From: Rhodobacteraceae bacterium DSL-40
GTDB taxonomy: Bacteria > Pseudomonadota > Alphaproteobacteria > Rhodobacterales > Rhodobacteraceae
Direction of reading: 5' to 3'
NCBI GenBank assembly: GCA_003258405.1
Contig: QKPN01000003.1
Span: 124,001 to 188,000 of the forward strand
DNA length: 64,000 nucleotides
Part shown: positions 35,076 through 43,788 of the stretch, one piece after another
Position numbering within the stretch: the stretch's first letter is position 1
How the letters are laid out: every line of letters begins with the position of its first letter
Position numbers and translations under genes: made by a program
The notes under the pieces: model-generated
Databases searched by the model: none
What the model was told of the DNA's origin: nothing
The model's input: the letters and a program-made list of their open reading frames with translations, nothing else

Positions 35076-36653
35076 TCAGCCGCCGCCCGCCTGCCAGATG
35101 CGCGGCCCCGGCGCGTCGGCGGCGCGTGCCAGCACCCCCTCGACCTCGGTGCGCGGCAGCTCGAAGCGCGATGTCCCCTGCCCGACATGGATGCGGCCGA
35201 CCGCATCGCGCGCGAGCCCCGTGGCGTTGCAGATGAGGCGGAGCACATCGCCCATGTCGGCCCGGGTGAGCGCGCCGGTCTCGATCGAGAGCCAGGCGAA
35301 GGCATGGCGGGGCAGAGCGCGGGCCGGACTCGCGGTGCCGGTGCCGAGATCCTCCGCCAGCGGCTGGACATGGCGCCAGAGCTGGGCGCAGGCCAGCGAG
35401 ATGGCCTCGTCCGAGAAGCGCGTGCGAAGCGCCTCGGCGACGCTGCGGTCGTAGTCGCCCGCCTCGCCGGAGAACACCGGGTCATGCCCGAGGCGCTCGA
35501 GATCGGCATCGCGGATCGCGGCGACACCCGGCGGCACCAGCCAGTCGACGCTTCGGCCGAGGCCGCGCGCGAACCGCTCGGCCCGGCGGCGCTCGGCCGG
35601 TGCGACGACGAGAACGGCGCGTCCCGACTGGCCGCCCCGCCCCGCCCGGCCCGAGCGGTGCAGCAGCAGGCGCTCGTTGTCGGGCAGGCCCGCATGGATC
35701 ACCAGCTCGATATGGCGCACATCGAGCCCGCGCGCCGCGACGTCCGTCGCCACGCAGACCCGCGCCGCCCCCTGGTTGAGGCGGGCCATGCCGGCCATCC
35801 GCTCGGCCGGCCGCAAGCCGCCGGACAGCGTCACCACCTGAAAGCCGCGGCGCTGGAGCTTGGCCGCGAGCCGGCCGGCGCATTGCCGGCGGTTGCAGAA
35901 CACGATGGCGCTGGCCGGGTGGTGCAGGCGGAGGAGCCGGGCGATGGTCTGGTCGCGCTCGACCGGCGCGACGGCGATCCCCTGAAGCTCGATCTGCGAC
36001 AGCCGCTCGCCCGCGCCGGCAAGGTCGATCCGGAGGGGATCCTCGAGCACCGTGCGGGCCAGCGCCTCGATGCCCGGCGTGATGGTGGCGGAGAAGAGCA
36101 GGATCCGGCGCGCCGCCTCACGGTTCCGGGCGAGCAGCGGCTCGATATCGGCCTCGAATTCGGCGGCGAGCAGCTCGTCGGCCTCGTCGAGCACGAGGCA
36201 GGCGCAGCGCGCCGGATCCAGCGTGCCGCGGCGGATCTGTTCGCGGACCCGCCCCGGGGTGCCAACGAGCACATCGACGCCTTCCTGCAGGGCGCGGCCC
36301 TGCGCCTCCGGGTCCTGCCCCCCGGCGCAGAGCAGAAGGCGCAGCGCGGTATGGCGGTAGAGGCCTGCGAGTTCCTCGGCCACCTGTGCGGCGAGCTCGC
36401 GGGTCGGCGCGAGCACCACGGCGAGCTTCCCTGAACCGTCGGCGGCCGGAGCGTCCCCGCCAAGCAGGATCTCTCCGAGCGCAAGGCCGAAGGCGATGGT
36501 CTTGCCCGAGCCGGTGCGCGCCAGCACGAGGAGGTCGCGGTTTCGCGCCTCCGTGGCACAGACCGCGTCCTGAACATCGGTGAGCTCGCCGAATCCCCGG
36601 TCGGCAAGCGCCCGCGAGAGTGCCTCGTGGAGGCGCCCTTCTCCTGCAATCAT
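35076..36653 (-). CDS. DEAD-box RNA helicase with DbpA-type RNA-binding domain
   Basis: 525 aa. Helicase motifs: Q-motif region GFGELTDVQDAVC (degenerate), I ARTGSGKT, Ia PTRELA, Ib TPGR, II DEAD in LVLDEADELL, III SAT, V ATDVAARGLDV, VI HRSGRAGR. The C-terminal domain (about 445-520, GALTRADMGDVLRLICNATG) is a DbpA RNA-binding domain, which in DbpA and DeaD binds 23S rRNA. Likely role: ribosome assembly. The start is ATG 36653, with AGGGA about 7 nt upstream; GTG one codon earlier is equally open. It ends 22 bp from the convergent tannase gene. This helicase has no typical long basic tail. Confidence 0.9.
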   Translation of the reverse strand: MIAGEGRLHEALSRALADRGFGELTDVQDAVCATEARNRDLLVLARTGSGKTIAFGLALGEILLGGDAPAADGSGKLAVVLAPTRELAAQVAEELAGLYRHTALRLLLCAGGQDPEAQGRALQEGVDVLVGTPGRVREQIRRGTLDPARCACLVLDEADELLAAEFEADIEPLLARNREAARRILLFSATITPGIEALARTVLEDPLRIDLAGAGERLSQIELQGIAVAPVERDQTIARLLRLHHPASAIVFCNRRQCAGRLAAKLQRRGFQVVTLSGGLRPAERMAGMARLNQGAARVCVATDVAARGLDVRHIELVIHAGLPDNERLLLHRSGRAGRGGQSGRAVLVVAPAERRRAERFARGLGRSVDWLVPPGVAAIRDADLERLGHDPVFSGEAGDYDRSVAEALRTRFSDEAISLACAQLWRHVQPLAEDLGTGTASPARALPRHAFAWLSIETGALTRADMGDVLRLICNATGLARDAVGRIHVGQGTSRFELPRTEVEGVLARAADAPGPRIWQAGGG

Positions 36654-36828
36654 CACTCATTCCCTGGAAACGGGTCGGCACGCGCATCGCTCGCGGCGCC
36701 GGACCACCCATTGACGCCGCGGATATCTCACCGCCGGCGCACCCGGCTCCCGCGGCTTCTTGCCAGGGGAGCAGCCACTCTCTATAGCGGCGCAAGCTTT
36801 CAATCTGATGAATGGATCGGGAATTGGC

Positions 36829-37392
36829 ATGCCCAAGATAAACGGAAACGAGATCCGCCCCGGGAACATCCTCGAGCATGACGGGGGCCTCTGGGTCGCC
36901 GTCAAGGTCGCGCACGTCAAGCCCGGCAAGGGCGGCGCCTTCGCACAGGTCGAGATGAAGAACCTGCGCAACGGCTCGAAGCTCAACGAACGCTTCCGCT
37001 CGGCGGACAAGGTCGAGCGCGTGCGGCTCGAGCAGAAGGACCAGCAGTTCCTCTACGAGAACGACGGCATGCTCGTCTTCATGGATGCCGAGACCTTCGA
37101 GCAGATCGAGATCCCGGCCGACATCCTCGGCGAGCGGCGCCCGTTCCTGCAGGACGGCATGACCGTGAAGGTCGAGTATTACGACGCCGAGGCGCTCTCG
37201 ATGCAGCTGCCCGACAAGGTCACCTGCACCATCACCGAGACCGAACCGGCGGTGAAGGGCCAGACGGCGGCCAACAGCTTCAAGCCCGCGATCCTCGACA
37301 ACGGCATGCGCGTCATGGTGCCGCCCTTCGTCGGCGAGAACGAGGCGATCATCGTCTCGACCGAGACCATGGAATACGTCGAGCGCGCCTGA
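36829..37392 (+). CDS. efp: Translation elongation factor P
   Basis: 187-aa protein that relieves ribosome stalling at consecutive prolines. Three beta-barrel domains: KOW-like N-terminal (1-63) with the modified-loop lysine K34 in [10 protein letters not shown] domain (about 67-127), and C-terminal OB ending with GDRI-like [15 protein letters not shown] 36829 fits the family start [12 protein letters not shown]; an open frame reaches back to 36760 without a reason to use it. Divergent from the helicase gene. The modifying enzymes are not in the window. Confidence 0.95.
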   Translation: MPKINGNEIRPGNILEHDGGLWVAVKVAHVKPGKGGAFAQVEMKNLRNGSKLNERFRSADKVERVRLEQKDQQFLYENDGMLVFMDAETFEQIEIPADILGERRPFLQDGMTVKVEYYDAEALSMQLPDKVTCTITETEPAVKGQTAANSFKPAILDNGMRVMVPPFVGENEAIIVSTETMEYVERA

Positions 37393-37403
37393 GCCGACGG
37401 ATC

Positions 37404-37949
37404 TCAGCCGAGGGCATATTCCGCGAGATCGTCGTAGATCGCGCCGCTCTGACCGAGCCAGGAGCGGATCAGGAAGAAGCTCTCGACCAGGAACGGCCCG
37501 GCCCGAAGGCTTGCGCCGCGCGCGGTGAAATCGCGCAGGCGCTGGCCGTCATCGCCGCCCGGGATGCGGGCGAAGCGGGCGAGCGTCACATGCGGCGTGT
37601 AGCGCTCGCGGCCGAGTTCGATCCCGGCCATCCGTGCGGCCTGCCGGACACGGCCGTTGAGCGCGGCCAGCTCCGGGTTCGGTTCGGCGAGAATCCCGAG
37701 CGCCTGCGCGCGGCTCCCCCCCATCAAGTCGAGCCCGTGGAGCGAGACCTCGAAGCGGGCGCTGCGGATGCCGCTGAGCGCGTGATGGGCATCCTCGATC
37801 ACCGGCTCCGGGTGCTCGCCGAGAAAGGCGAGCGTGAGGTGCAGGTTCTCGGGCGGCACCGGGCGGCCGGCCGGAAGCCCTGCCTGGAAGGCGACCAGTT
37901 CGCGCGTGACCTCATCCGGTATCCTCAGACCGACAAAGGCGCGGATCAT
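37404..37949 (-). CDS. thpR: RNA 2',3'-cyclic phosphodiesterase
   Basis: 181-aa 2H phosphoesterase. The two catalytic HxTx motifs are H37-L-T-L40 (NLHLTLAFLGE) and H120-V-T-L123 (YTPHVTLARF), spaced as in the ThpR/LigT family. Starts at ATG 37949 with GGAGGG about 8 nt upstream. It opens 2',3'-cyclic phosphate ends of RNA; earlier named 2'-5' RNA ligase. The start is 109 bp from the end of the hydrolase gene on the same strand, so they may share a transcript. Convergent with efp, 11 bp apart. Confidence 0.92.
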   Translation of the reverse strand: MIRAFVGLRIPDEVTRELVAFQAGLPAGRPVPPENLHLTLAFLGEHPEPVIEDAHHALSGIRSARFEVSLHGLDLMGGSRAQALGILAEPNPELAALNGRVRQAARMAGIELGRERYTPHVTLARFARIPGGDDGQRLRDFTARGASLRAGPFLVESFFLIRSWLGQSGAIYDDLAEYALG

Positions 37950-38057
37950 GGCGTCCCTCCTGCAAAGCGGTGCAACAGAAGGGCAGTTCTGCCGCATCGC
38001 CTGGGCAAAGGCCAGCCCATCCACTCGCGCGGAACGGGTTTCCGCGCCGCCTGTCTC

Positions 38058-38978
38058 CTACCGCGCGATCTCGAAGCGGGCCTCCGGCACGAGCGCGCCC
38101 TGCGTGCGCACCTCACCGCGCGCCGCGAGGTCGATGAGATGGGCCAGCACATTGCGGGCCGCCGCCGGATGGAGCCGCGGATCCACGTCGCCATAGAGCC
38201 TCGCCACCAGGTCCGGGATCGCCGCGGGCGCCTCGGCCAGCGCGCCGACGATCTGGCGCTCGCGCGCGGCCCGGTGCTCGAGGAGATGGGCCAGCAGCCG
38301 CTCGGGCGCCTCGACCGGCGCGCCGTGGCCGGGATAGAGACGGGCCGGCGCGAGCGCGCGCAGGCGGCCGATGCTGGCGCGGAAGGCGGCGAGATCGCCA
38401 TCGGGCGGTGAGATGAGCGTCGTCGCCCAGCCCATGGCGACATCGCCCGAGAACACCGCCTCGCCCCAGCGGAACGACAGGTGGTCCGAGAGATGGCCCG
38501 GCGTCGCGATCGCGGCGAGCGTCCAGCCCGGCCCGGAGATCTCCGCCCCTTCGCCGATGCGGCTGTCCGGCCGGAAGCCTGCGTCTATCCCCTCGCCGCC
38601 GCCGAGGCCGCCGCGCGCCGCCAGCCCCGCCATCAGCGGGCTGCGCGCGCCCGTCGGATCGCCATGGGCCAGAACCGGCGCGCCGACCCGCTCGGCGAAG
38701 GCGCGCGCGCCCTCCGAATGATCGCGGTGCGCGTGGGTGACAAGCACGGCCGCGACGCGCTCGCCGCGGACCGCCCCGGCCAGCGCCTCGAGATGCCGCG
38801 GATCGGCCGGCCCCGGATCGATCACCGCCACCTCGCCCTCGCCGACGATGTAGCTCCGCGTGCCGGTGAAGGTCATCGGGCCGGCATTCGGGGCGGTGAC
38901 GACCCGCAGCCCCGGCGCGAGCGGCTCGACCGCGCCGATGGGCGGGGCATGACGGCGCTCGAAGGGATCCTCCGCCAT
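38058..38978 (-). CDS. Metallo-beta-lactamase-fold hydrolase (LACTB2-like)
   Basis: 306 aa. Zinc motif H82-x-H84-x-D86-H87 in VLVTHAHRDHSEG, further ligands in IATPGHLSDHLSF and FSGDVAMGW, and YPGHGAPVEAPE near the end of the domain. The C-terminal region (from about 235, HRAARERQIVGALAEAP) is a winged-helix-like domain as in mitochondrial LACTB2 and its bacterial relatives, which are endoribonucleases or general hydrolases. ATG 38978 is chosen over TTG 38987; no strong ribosome binding site is seen. Substrate unknown. Confidence 0.88.
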   Translation of the reverse strand: MAEDPFERRHAPPIGAVEPLAPGLRVVTAPNAGPMTFTGTRSYIVGEGEVAVIDPGPADPRHLEALAGAVRGERVAAVLVTHAHRDHSEGARAFAERVGAPVLAHGDPTGARSPLMAGLAARGGLGGGEGIDAGFRPDSRIGEGAEISGPGWTLAAIATPGHLSDHLSFRWGEAVFSGDVAMGWATTLISPPDGDLAAFRASIGRLRALAPARLYPGHGAPVEAPERLLAHLLEHRAARERQIVGALAEAPAAIPDLVARLYGDVDPRLHPAAARNVLAHLIDLAARGEVRTQGALVPEARFEIAR

Positions 38979-39032
38979 CGGGATCAAGCCGCTTGCGCAG
39001 GCCAGCGCCCGCGCCTAACTCTGGGCCTCACC

Positions 39033-40373
39033 ATGACCGCCGCCGCGCCCCGCCTCAAATCCCTGCTGCCGCGCAGCCTCTTCGGCCGGTCGCTTGTCAT
39101 TCTGCTCGTGCCCATCGTCGTGCTCCAGCTCGTCGTCGGAACCATCTTCTTCCAGCGGCACTACCAGCGCGTCACCCAGCAGATGACCTCGAGCTTTGCC
39201 GTGGGCCTTCAATATGTGACCCGGCACGTGGAAGGAACAGACGATTCAGCCTCCGTCCATGGCTGGCTCGCGAGCATCGCCCCGGTGCTCGACGCCACGG
39301 TAACCCTCGTTCCCGGCGCCACCGTGAAGCCGGAGGTCCGGCGGGGCCTCTTCGACCTGACCGGCCAGACCATCGCCGACACCCTGCGCTCGACGCTGTC
39401 GGCGCCCTTCTCGATCGACCTCGCGAGCGACAGCCGCTCGGCGCAGATCCGCATCGCCACCAGCCACGGCGTGCTGGCCACCGATGTGCCGCGCTCGCGG
39501 CTCTCGGTCTCCAACCCGCACCAGCTCCTCGTGCTGATGATCCTCGCCGCGATCCTGCTCGCGACCATCGCCGTGCTCTTCCTGCGCAATCAGGTAAAGC
39601 CGATCCGGCGGCTCGCGGAGGCCGCGGAAGCCTTCGGCAAGGGGCGCTCGCTCGCCTACCGGCCCGGCGGCGCCGAGGAGGTGCGGCGGGCCGGCACGGC
39701 CTTCCTCTCGATGCGTGCCCGGATCGAACGCCAGATCGAACAGCGCACCCAGATGCTCTCGGGCGTCTCGCACGATCTGCGCACGCCGCTCACCCGCATG
39801 AAGCTCACGCTCGCCCTGATGGAGGAAGACGAGGAAACGGCGGATCTGCGGGAGGACGTCGACCAGATGGAGCGGATGCTCTCCGAATTTCTCGACTTTG
39901 CCCGCGGCGACACGACCGAGGTTTCCGAAAGCGTCGATGCCTTTGCGCTCGGGCGCGGCATTGCCGAACAGGCGGAGCGCACGGGCCATGCGCTCGAACT
40001 CGTCGAGCAGGACGAATCCCCCGGCCATCATCTCGTGGATCTCCGCCCCGTCGCGGTCTCGCGCGCGGTGCTGAACCTCACCTCGAATGCGGCCCGCTAC
40101 GGCAGTCGCGCGCGCCTGACGGTACGGCTCACGCCGCGCGCGCTCATCTTCGCGGTCGAGGATGACGGACCCGGCATTCCGGCGGAGATGCGCAGCGAGG
40201 CGGTGCAGCCCTTTGCCCGGCTCGATCAGGCACGCAACCAGAATGCCGGCGGCAATGTCGGCCTCGGCCTTTCCATCGCGATGGATGTCGCGCGCAGCCA
40301 CGGCGGCGCGCTCGCCCTTTCCGAGAGCCCCGATCTCCACGGGCTTCGGGCCGAGCTGCGCCTGCCGCGCTAG
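39033..40373 (+). CDS. EnvZ-like membrane sensor histidine kinase without adjacent regulator
   Basis: 446 aa. TM1 about 20-40, periplasmic loop 41-163, TM2 164-184, HAMP 185-237 (RNQVKPIRRLAEAAEAFGKG), phospho-acceptor H247 in LSGVSHDLRTPLTRMKLTL, N-box LNLTSNAARYG, G1 EDDGPGIP and G2 GNVGLGLSIAMDV. The sequence around H247 and the loop length place it with EnvZ/RstB-type kinases. ATG 39033 is taken as start. No response regulator gene lies next to it, so its partner is encoded elsewhere; it follows a divergent hydrolase gene and precedes a convergent moeB gene. Confidence 0.9.
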   Translation: MTAAAPRLKSLLPRSLFGRSLVILLVPIVVLQLVVGTIFFQRHYQRVTQQMTSSFAVGLQYVTRHVEGTDDSASVHGWLASIAPVLDATVTLVPGATVKPEVRRGLFDLTGQTIADTLRSTLSAPFSIDLASDSRSAQIRIATSHGVLATDVPRSRLSVSNPHQLLVLMILAAILLATIAVLFLRNQVKPIRRLAEAAEAFGKGRSLAYRPGGAEEVRRAGTAFLSMRARIERQIEQRTQMLSGVSHDLRTPLTRMKLTLALMEEDEETADLREDVDQMERMLSEFLDFARGDTTEVSESVDAFALGRGIAEQAERTGHALELVEQDESPGHHLVDLRPVAVSRAVLNLTSNAARYGSRARLTVRLTPRALIFAVEDDGPGIPAEMRSEAVQPFARLDQARNQNAGGNVGLGLSIAMDVARSHGGALALSESPDLHGLRAELRLPR

Positions 40374-40406
40374 ACCGGCAGACCCATATTGCCGCGGGAC
40401 GTGGCG

Positions 40407-41171
40407 TCAGACGGACGCGCCACCGCCGCAGACCGGGCAGCCGGGGCTCGGCCGGAGCCGGATCCGCCGCATTTCGGCGTTGAGCGTGTCGTGGATCAGC
40501 ATCACGCCATGGAGCCCGGTGCCTGCGCGCGCGATGTGCTTGATCGCTTCGAGCGCCATGGTCGTGCCGATGAGCCCCGGCAACGCCCCGATCACGCCGG
40601 CCTCGGCGCAGGGCGGCACGAGGCCGGGCTCGGGGGATTCGGGGAAGATGCAGGCATAGCACGGGCCGCCGCGGGCCGGATCGAAAAGGCTGATCTGCCC
40701 CTCCCAGCGGCCGATGGCGCCGGAGAGCAGCGGGATGCCTTCCGCCACGCAGGCGGCGTTGACGATGCGGCGGGTGGCGAAGTTGTCGCAGCCGTCGATG
40801 ACGAGATCGTGGCCCGCGACGATGCTGCGCGCGTTCTCCGCATCGAGGCGGAGGTTGTGGCCCTCGACGCAGACATGCGGGTTCACCCGCGCAATGGCGC
40901 GCGCGGCACTTTCGATCTTCGGCGCGCCGACCTCGTCGGTGCCGTGGATCACCTGACGCTGGAGGTTCGAGAGGCTCACGACATCATCATCGACGATGCC
41001 GAGCGTGCCGATGCCCGCCGCGGCAAGATAGAGCAGCACCGGGCTGCCGAGCCCCCCCGCGCCGATCACAAGCACGCGCGCCCGGCCGAGGCGCTGCTGG
41101 CCGGGGCCGCCGATCTCGCGCAGGACGATGTGGCGCGCATAGCGCTCGAGTTCCTCGGGTGTCAGGCTCAC
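40407..41171 (-). CDS. moeB: MoeB/ThiF-family adenylyltransferase (HesA/MoeB/ThiF)
   Basis: 254-aa E1-like enzyme that adenylates the C-terminal glycine of a ubiquitin-like sulfur carrier such as MoaD or ThiS. Nucleotide motif GAGGLGSP at 37-44, the arginine finger region RYARHIVLREIG at the start, conserved DDDVVSLSNLQRQ, and Zn-binding cysteines in CYACIFP and CPVC near the C-terminus. It lacks a rhodanese domain. GTG 41171 overlaps the GNAT gene stop by four bases (GTGA). Part of the rrf2-cysK-GNAT-moeB run, linking cysteine-derived sulfur to cofactor synthesis by position. Confidence 0.9.
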   Translation of the reverse strand: MSLTPEELERYARHIVLREIGGPGQQRLGRARVLVIGAGGLGSPVLLYLAAAGIGTLGIVDDDVVSLSNLQRQVIHGTDEVGAPKIESAARAIARVNPHVCVEGHNLRLDAENARSIVAGHDLVIDGCDNFATRRIVNAACVAEGIPLLSGAIGRWEGQISLFDPARGGPCYACIFPESPEPGLVPPCAEAGVIGALPGLIGTTMALEAIKHIARAGTGLHGVMLIHDTLNAEMRRIRLRPSPGCPVCGGGASV

Positions 41172-41875
41172 GGCAGGTTCTTCTCCATCTGAAACCAGGC
41201 GGCCCCGCCGCCGATGGCGCGCTCCCGGGCGGTCGTGTATCCGGCGCGGGCGAAAAGGCCCGGCGCCTGCCAGCTTCCGGCGCGCGCGATCATCACCCTG
41301 GCGCCCTCCTCCCGCGCGATCTCCTCCGCGGCCGCGAGCAGCCGGGTGCCGATGCCCGCACCGCGATGCGCCGGATCGACCCGGAGCGCGTGAATTTCGC
41401 AGACCTCCCGCAGCACCGCAAGCCGCAGATGGCCCGCAAGGCTGCCGTCCTCCGCCCGCCAGGCCAGCGAGCGGAGACGGGGTGCGGTGCCCAGCGCCGC
41501 GGCGGTCTCCGCCGCCAGCCGGGTCTCCGTCTCGGCGGCGAGCTGCGCGTCCCCGGCGATCTGGACGAGGCCGACGGGGTGCCGCGGCTGATCCGCCGTG
41601 CCGCCCGCCTGTCGTGCCGCGACGCCCGTCCGCCGCCGGAGACGGGCCAGAAAGACGGCATAGATCGCCACGGGAACGAGGCCGAGCCCGACCCAGCCGA
41701 GATTGCGGGCCGATTCCGCGACATCCGTGCGCAGCGGGTGGCCCGGGGGCAGAAGCTGGGTTGCGAGCGCCACGGCCGCCGCGCCTGCGAGGACATAGCG
41801 CCAGGTGCCGCGCGGCAGGCGAAGGATGCGCGCGAAAACCATGGCCGCGAGCGCCAGAAAGATGATGCTGGCCAA
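41168..41875 (-). CDS. GNAT acetyltransferase with N-terminal membrane helices
   Basis: 235 aa. Residues 1-80 have about three hydrophobic segments (ASIIFLALAAMVFARIL, YVLAGAAAVALATQLL and VGLGLVPVAIYAVFLARL). A soluble GNAT domain from about 100 has the acetyl-CoA loop VDPAHRGAGIGTRLLAAAEE and a C-terminal GYTTARE segment. The start is TTG 41875, 5 nt after the cysK stop; ATG 41842 would remove most of the first helix. The acyl acceptor is unknown. It sits between cysK and moeB with an overlap to moeB. A membrane-anchored GNAT is less usual than the soluble form. Confidence 0.78.
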   Translation of the reverse strand: MASIIFLALAAMVFARILRLPRGTWRYVLAGAAAVALATQLLPPGHPLRTDVAESARNLGWVGLGLVPVAIYAVFLARLRRRTGVAARQAGGTADQPRHPVGLVQIAGDAQLAAETETRLAAETAAALGTAPRLRSLAWRAEDGSLAGHLRLAVLREVCEIHALRVDPAHRGAGIGTRLLAAAEEIAREEGARVMIARAGSWQAPGLFARAGYTTARERAIGGGAAWFQMEKNLP

Positions 41876-41879
41876 GGCC

Positions 41880-42830
41880 CTACTCGAGATCGAAGAGCGG
41901 CGTGGAAAGATAGCGTTCGGCAAAGCTTGGCAGGATCGTGACGATCCGCTTGCCCGCCATGCCGGGCTCGCCGCCGATCTCGAGCGCGGCCGCCACCGCG
42001 GCACCCGAGGAAATTCCGCCCGGGATGCCCTCGAGCGCGGCGAGGCGGCGGGCGGTCTCGTAGGCGGTCTCGTTGCCGATGGTGATGACCCGGTCGATGA
42101 GCCCGGTGGCGAGCACGGAGGGCACGAAGCCCGCGCCGATCCCCTGGATGGCATGCGCCCCGGGCTCGCCGCCCGAGAGCACGGCGCTGTCCTCGGGCTC
42201 GACGGCGATGACCTCGACCTGCGGCAAGGCCGCCTTCAGCACGCGGCCCACACCCGTGAGCGTGCCACCGGTGCCGACGCCGCAGAGAAACACATCGAGC
42301 GCCCCGCCGGTGTCCTCGAGGATCTCGCGCGCGGTGGTCTCCTCGTGGATCTGCGGATTGGCCGGATTCTCGAACTGCTGCGGCATGACCGCACCGGGCG
42401 TGTCCGCCAGCAGTTCCTCGGCGCGCGCGATCGCTCCCTGCATGCCGAGCGCGGCATCGGTCAGCTCGAGCCGCACGCCGAGAAGCGCGAGCATCTTGCG
42501 CCGCTCGGACGACATGCTCTCGGGCATGGTGAGTATGAGCCGGTAGCCGCGCGCCGCGCAGACGAAGGCAAGGCCGATGCCGGTATTGCCAGAGGTCGGC
42601 TCGATCACGGTGCCGCCGGGCCGAAGGCGGCCGGAGGCCGCGAGGGCATCGATCATCGCCACCCCGATCCGGTCCTTCACGGAATGGGTCGGGTTGAAGA
42701 ACTCGAGCTTGCCGAGGATCTCCGCCTCGACACCCGCCGCAGCCGCGATCCGGGCAAGACGCACCAGGGGCGTGCCGCCGATCGTCTCGGTGATGTCGCC
42801 GTAAATGCGGCCGCGCGGTGGTGTCGGCAT
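41880..42830 (-). CDS. cysK: Cysteine synthase A (O-acetylserine sulfhydrylase)
   Basis: 316-aa PLP enzyme that makes cysteine from O-acetylserine and sulfide. K52 in NPTHSVKDRIG binds PLP, the TSGNTG substrate loop is at 79-84, the phosphate-binding loop is GVGTGGTLTG, and the C-terminal SSGAAVAAALE segment is normal. ATG 42830 has GGGAGG at good spacing. It follows the Rrf2-type regulator gene by 20 bp on the same strand, so control by that regulator is plausible. The short ETLGGTPLV-like region is normal. Confidence 0.93.
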   Translation of the reverse strand: MPTPPRGRIYGDITETIGGTPLVRLARIAAAAGVEAEILGKLEFFNPTHSVKDRIGVAMIDALAASGRLRPGGTVIEPTSGNTGIGLAFVCAARGYRLILTMPESMSSERRKMLALLGVRLELTDAALGMQGAIARAEELLADTPGAVMPQQFENPANPQIHEETTAREILEDTGGALDVFLCGVGTGGTLTGVGRVLKAALPQVEVIAVEPEDSAVLSGGEPGAHAIQGIGAGFVPSVLATGLIDRVITIGNETAYETARRLAALEGIPGGISSGAAVAAALEIGGEPGMAGKRIVTILPSFAERYLSTPLFDLE

Positions 42831-42850
42831 GTCGCCTCCCGAAGCTCGTC

Positions 42851-43300
42851 TCAGATCGAATAGTCCGGCACGGTGCCGTCCGCCCGCCTTATGCCCTTTT
42901 TGCTGGCCTGCTGACAAAGCTCTTCCATCGTGATCTGGTCGAACCGGGCGAGAATTTCCTCGTTGATCCGGTCGCAGAGCGGGCCGACCACCTGCGTGCC
43001 GAGATCGGCCGACGAGGTGGTGACGTCCTCCTCGGCATCAAGCGCGTTCACTACCCGCAGCACGTCGCCGACGGTGATGCGCCGCCGCTCGCTCGCGAGC
43101 GTGTAGCCGCCGCGCGGGCCGCGCACGCCGCGAAGGATGCCGGCACGAACGAGCTGCTGCAGCACCTGCTCGAGATAGCGGCTGGGAATGCCCTGGCGCT
43201 CGGTGATCTCGCGCGACTGCACCGGGTTCGGGCGCGCGTTGTAGGCGATGTCGAGCACCGCCTCGAGCGCGAGCACGGATTTGCGCATGAGCCGGATCAT
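42851..43300 (-). CDS. Rrf2-family transcriptional regulator beside cysK, without IscR cluster cysteines
   Basis: 149-aa winged-helix regulator. The HTH region spans about 1-65 ([48 protein letters not shown]). IscR and RirA bind an iron-sulfur cluster with three cysteines near residues 90-105; here the only cysteines are C109 and C129, so an Fe-S cluster of that kind is unlikely. This is the state of CymR, the Gram-positive cysteine regulator that works with CysK. It is the gene directly before cysK, and its start overlaps the dut stop by four bases (ATGA). Likely role: cysteine or sulfur control. Confidence 0.88.
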   Translation of the reverse strand: MIRLMRKSVLALEAVLDIAYNARPNPVQSREITERQGIPSRYLEQVLQQLVRAGILRGVRGPRGGYTLASERRRITVGDVLRVVNALDAEEDVTTSSADLGTQVVGPLCDRINEEILARFDQITMEELCQQASKKGIRRADGTVPDYSI

Positions 43301-43788
43301 GATGCGGCCTCCCGGCGTGCGCCGGTGCCGGTCGAGCCGAAGCCGCCGGCACCGCGCGCCGTCTCGCCCAGCTCGTCCAGGAGCTCGAGGCTGGCGTGGA
43401 TGACCGGCGCGACGACCATCTGGGCGATGCGCATGCCGTGTTCGATCACGAAGGGCGCGCTGCCGTGATTGATGAGGATCACCCCGACCTCGCCGCGATA
43501 GTCGCTGTCGATGGTGCCGGGGCTGTTGAGCAGCGTGATGCCGTGACGGAGCGCGAGGCCCGAGCGCGGCCGCATCTGGATCTCGAAGCCGGGCGGGATC
43601 GCCAGGGCGAGCCCGGTCGGAACGAGCGCGCGCCCGCCCGGGGCCAGCAGCAGGCCCGCCGCCCGGTCGTCCGGGCAGAGATTTGCACAGATGTCGAGCC
43701 CCGCGGCCCCCGCACTCGCATAGGCCGGCAGCGGCAGCGCCGGGTCGCGGCCTTCGAGGGGCCGCAGCGCGATCGTCACGCCGCTCAT
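43297..43788 (-). CDS. dut: dUTP diphosphatase
   Basis: 163-aa trimeric dUTPase that removes dUTP and supplies dUMP. The five motifs are present: [71 protein letters not shown] 43788 overlaps the coaBC stop by four bases and its stop overlaps the Rrf2 start by four, so the three genes are coupled. Length is slightly above the usual 150. Confidence 0.95.
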   Translation of the reverse strand: MSGVTIALRPLEGRDPALPLPAYASAGAAGLDICANLCPDDRAAGLLLAPGGRALVPTGLALAIPPGFEIQMRPRSGLALRHGITLLNSPGTIDSDYRGEVGVILINHGSAPFVIEHGMRIAQMVVAPVIHASLELLDELGETARGAGGFGSTGTGARREAAS

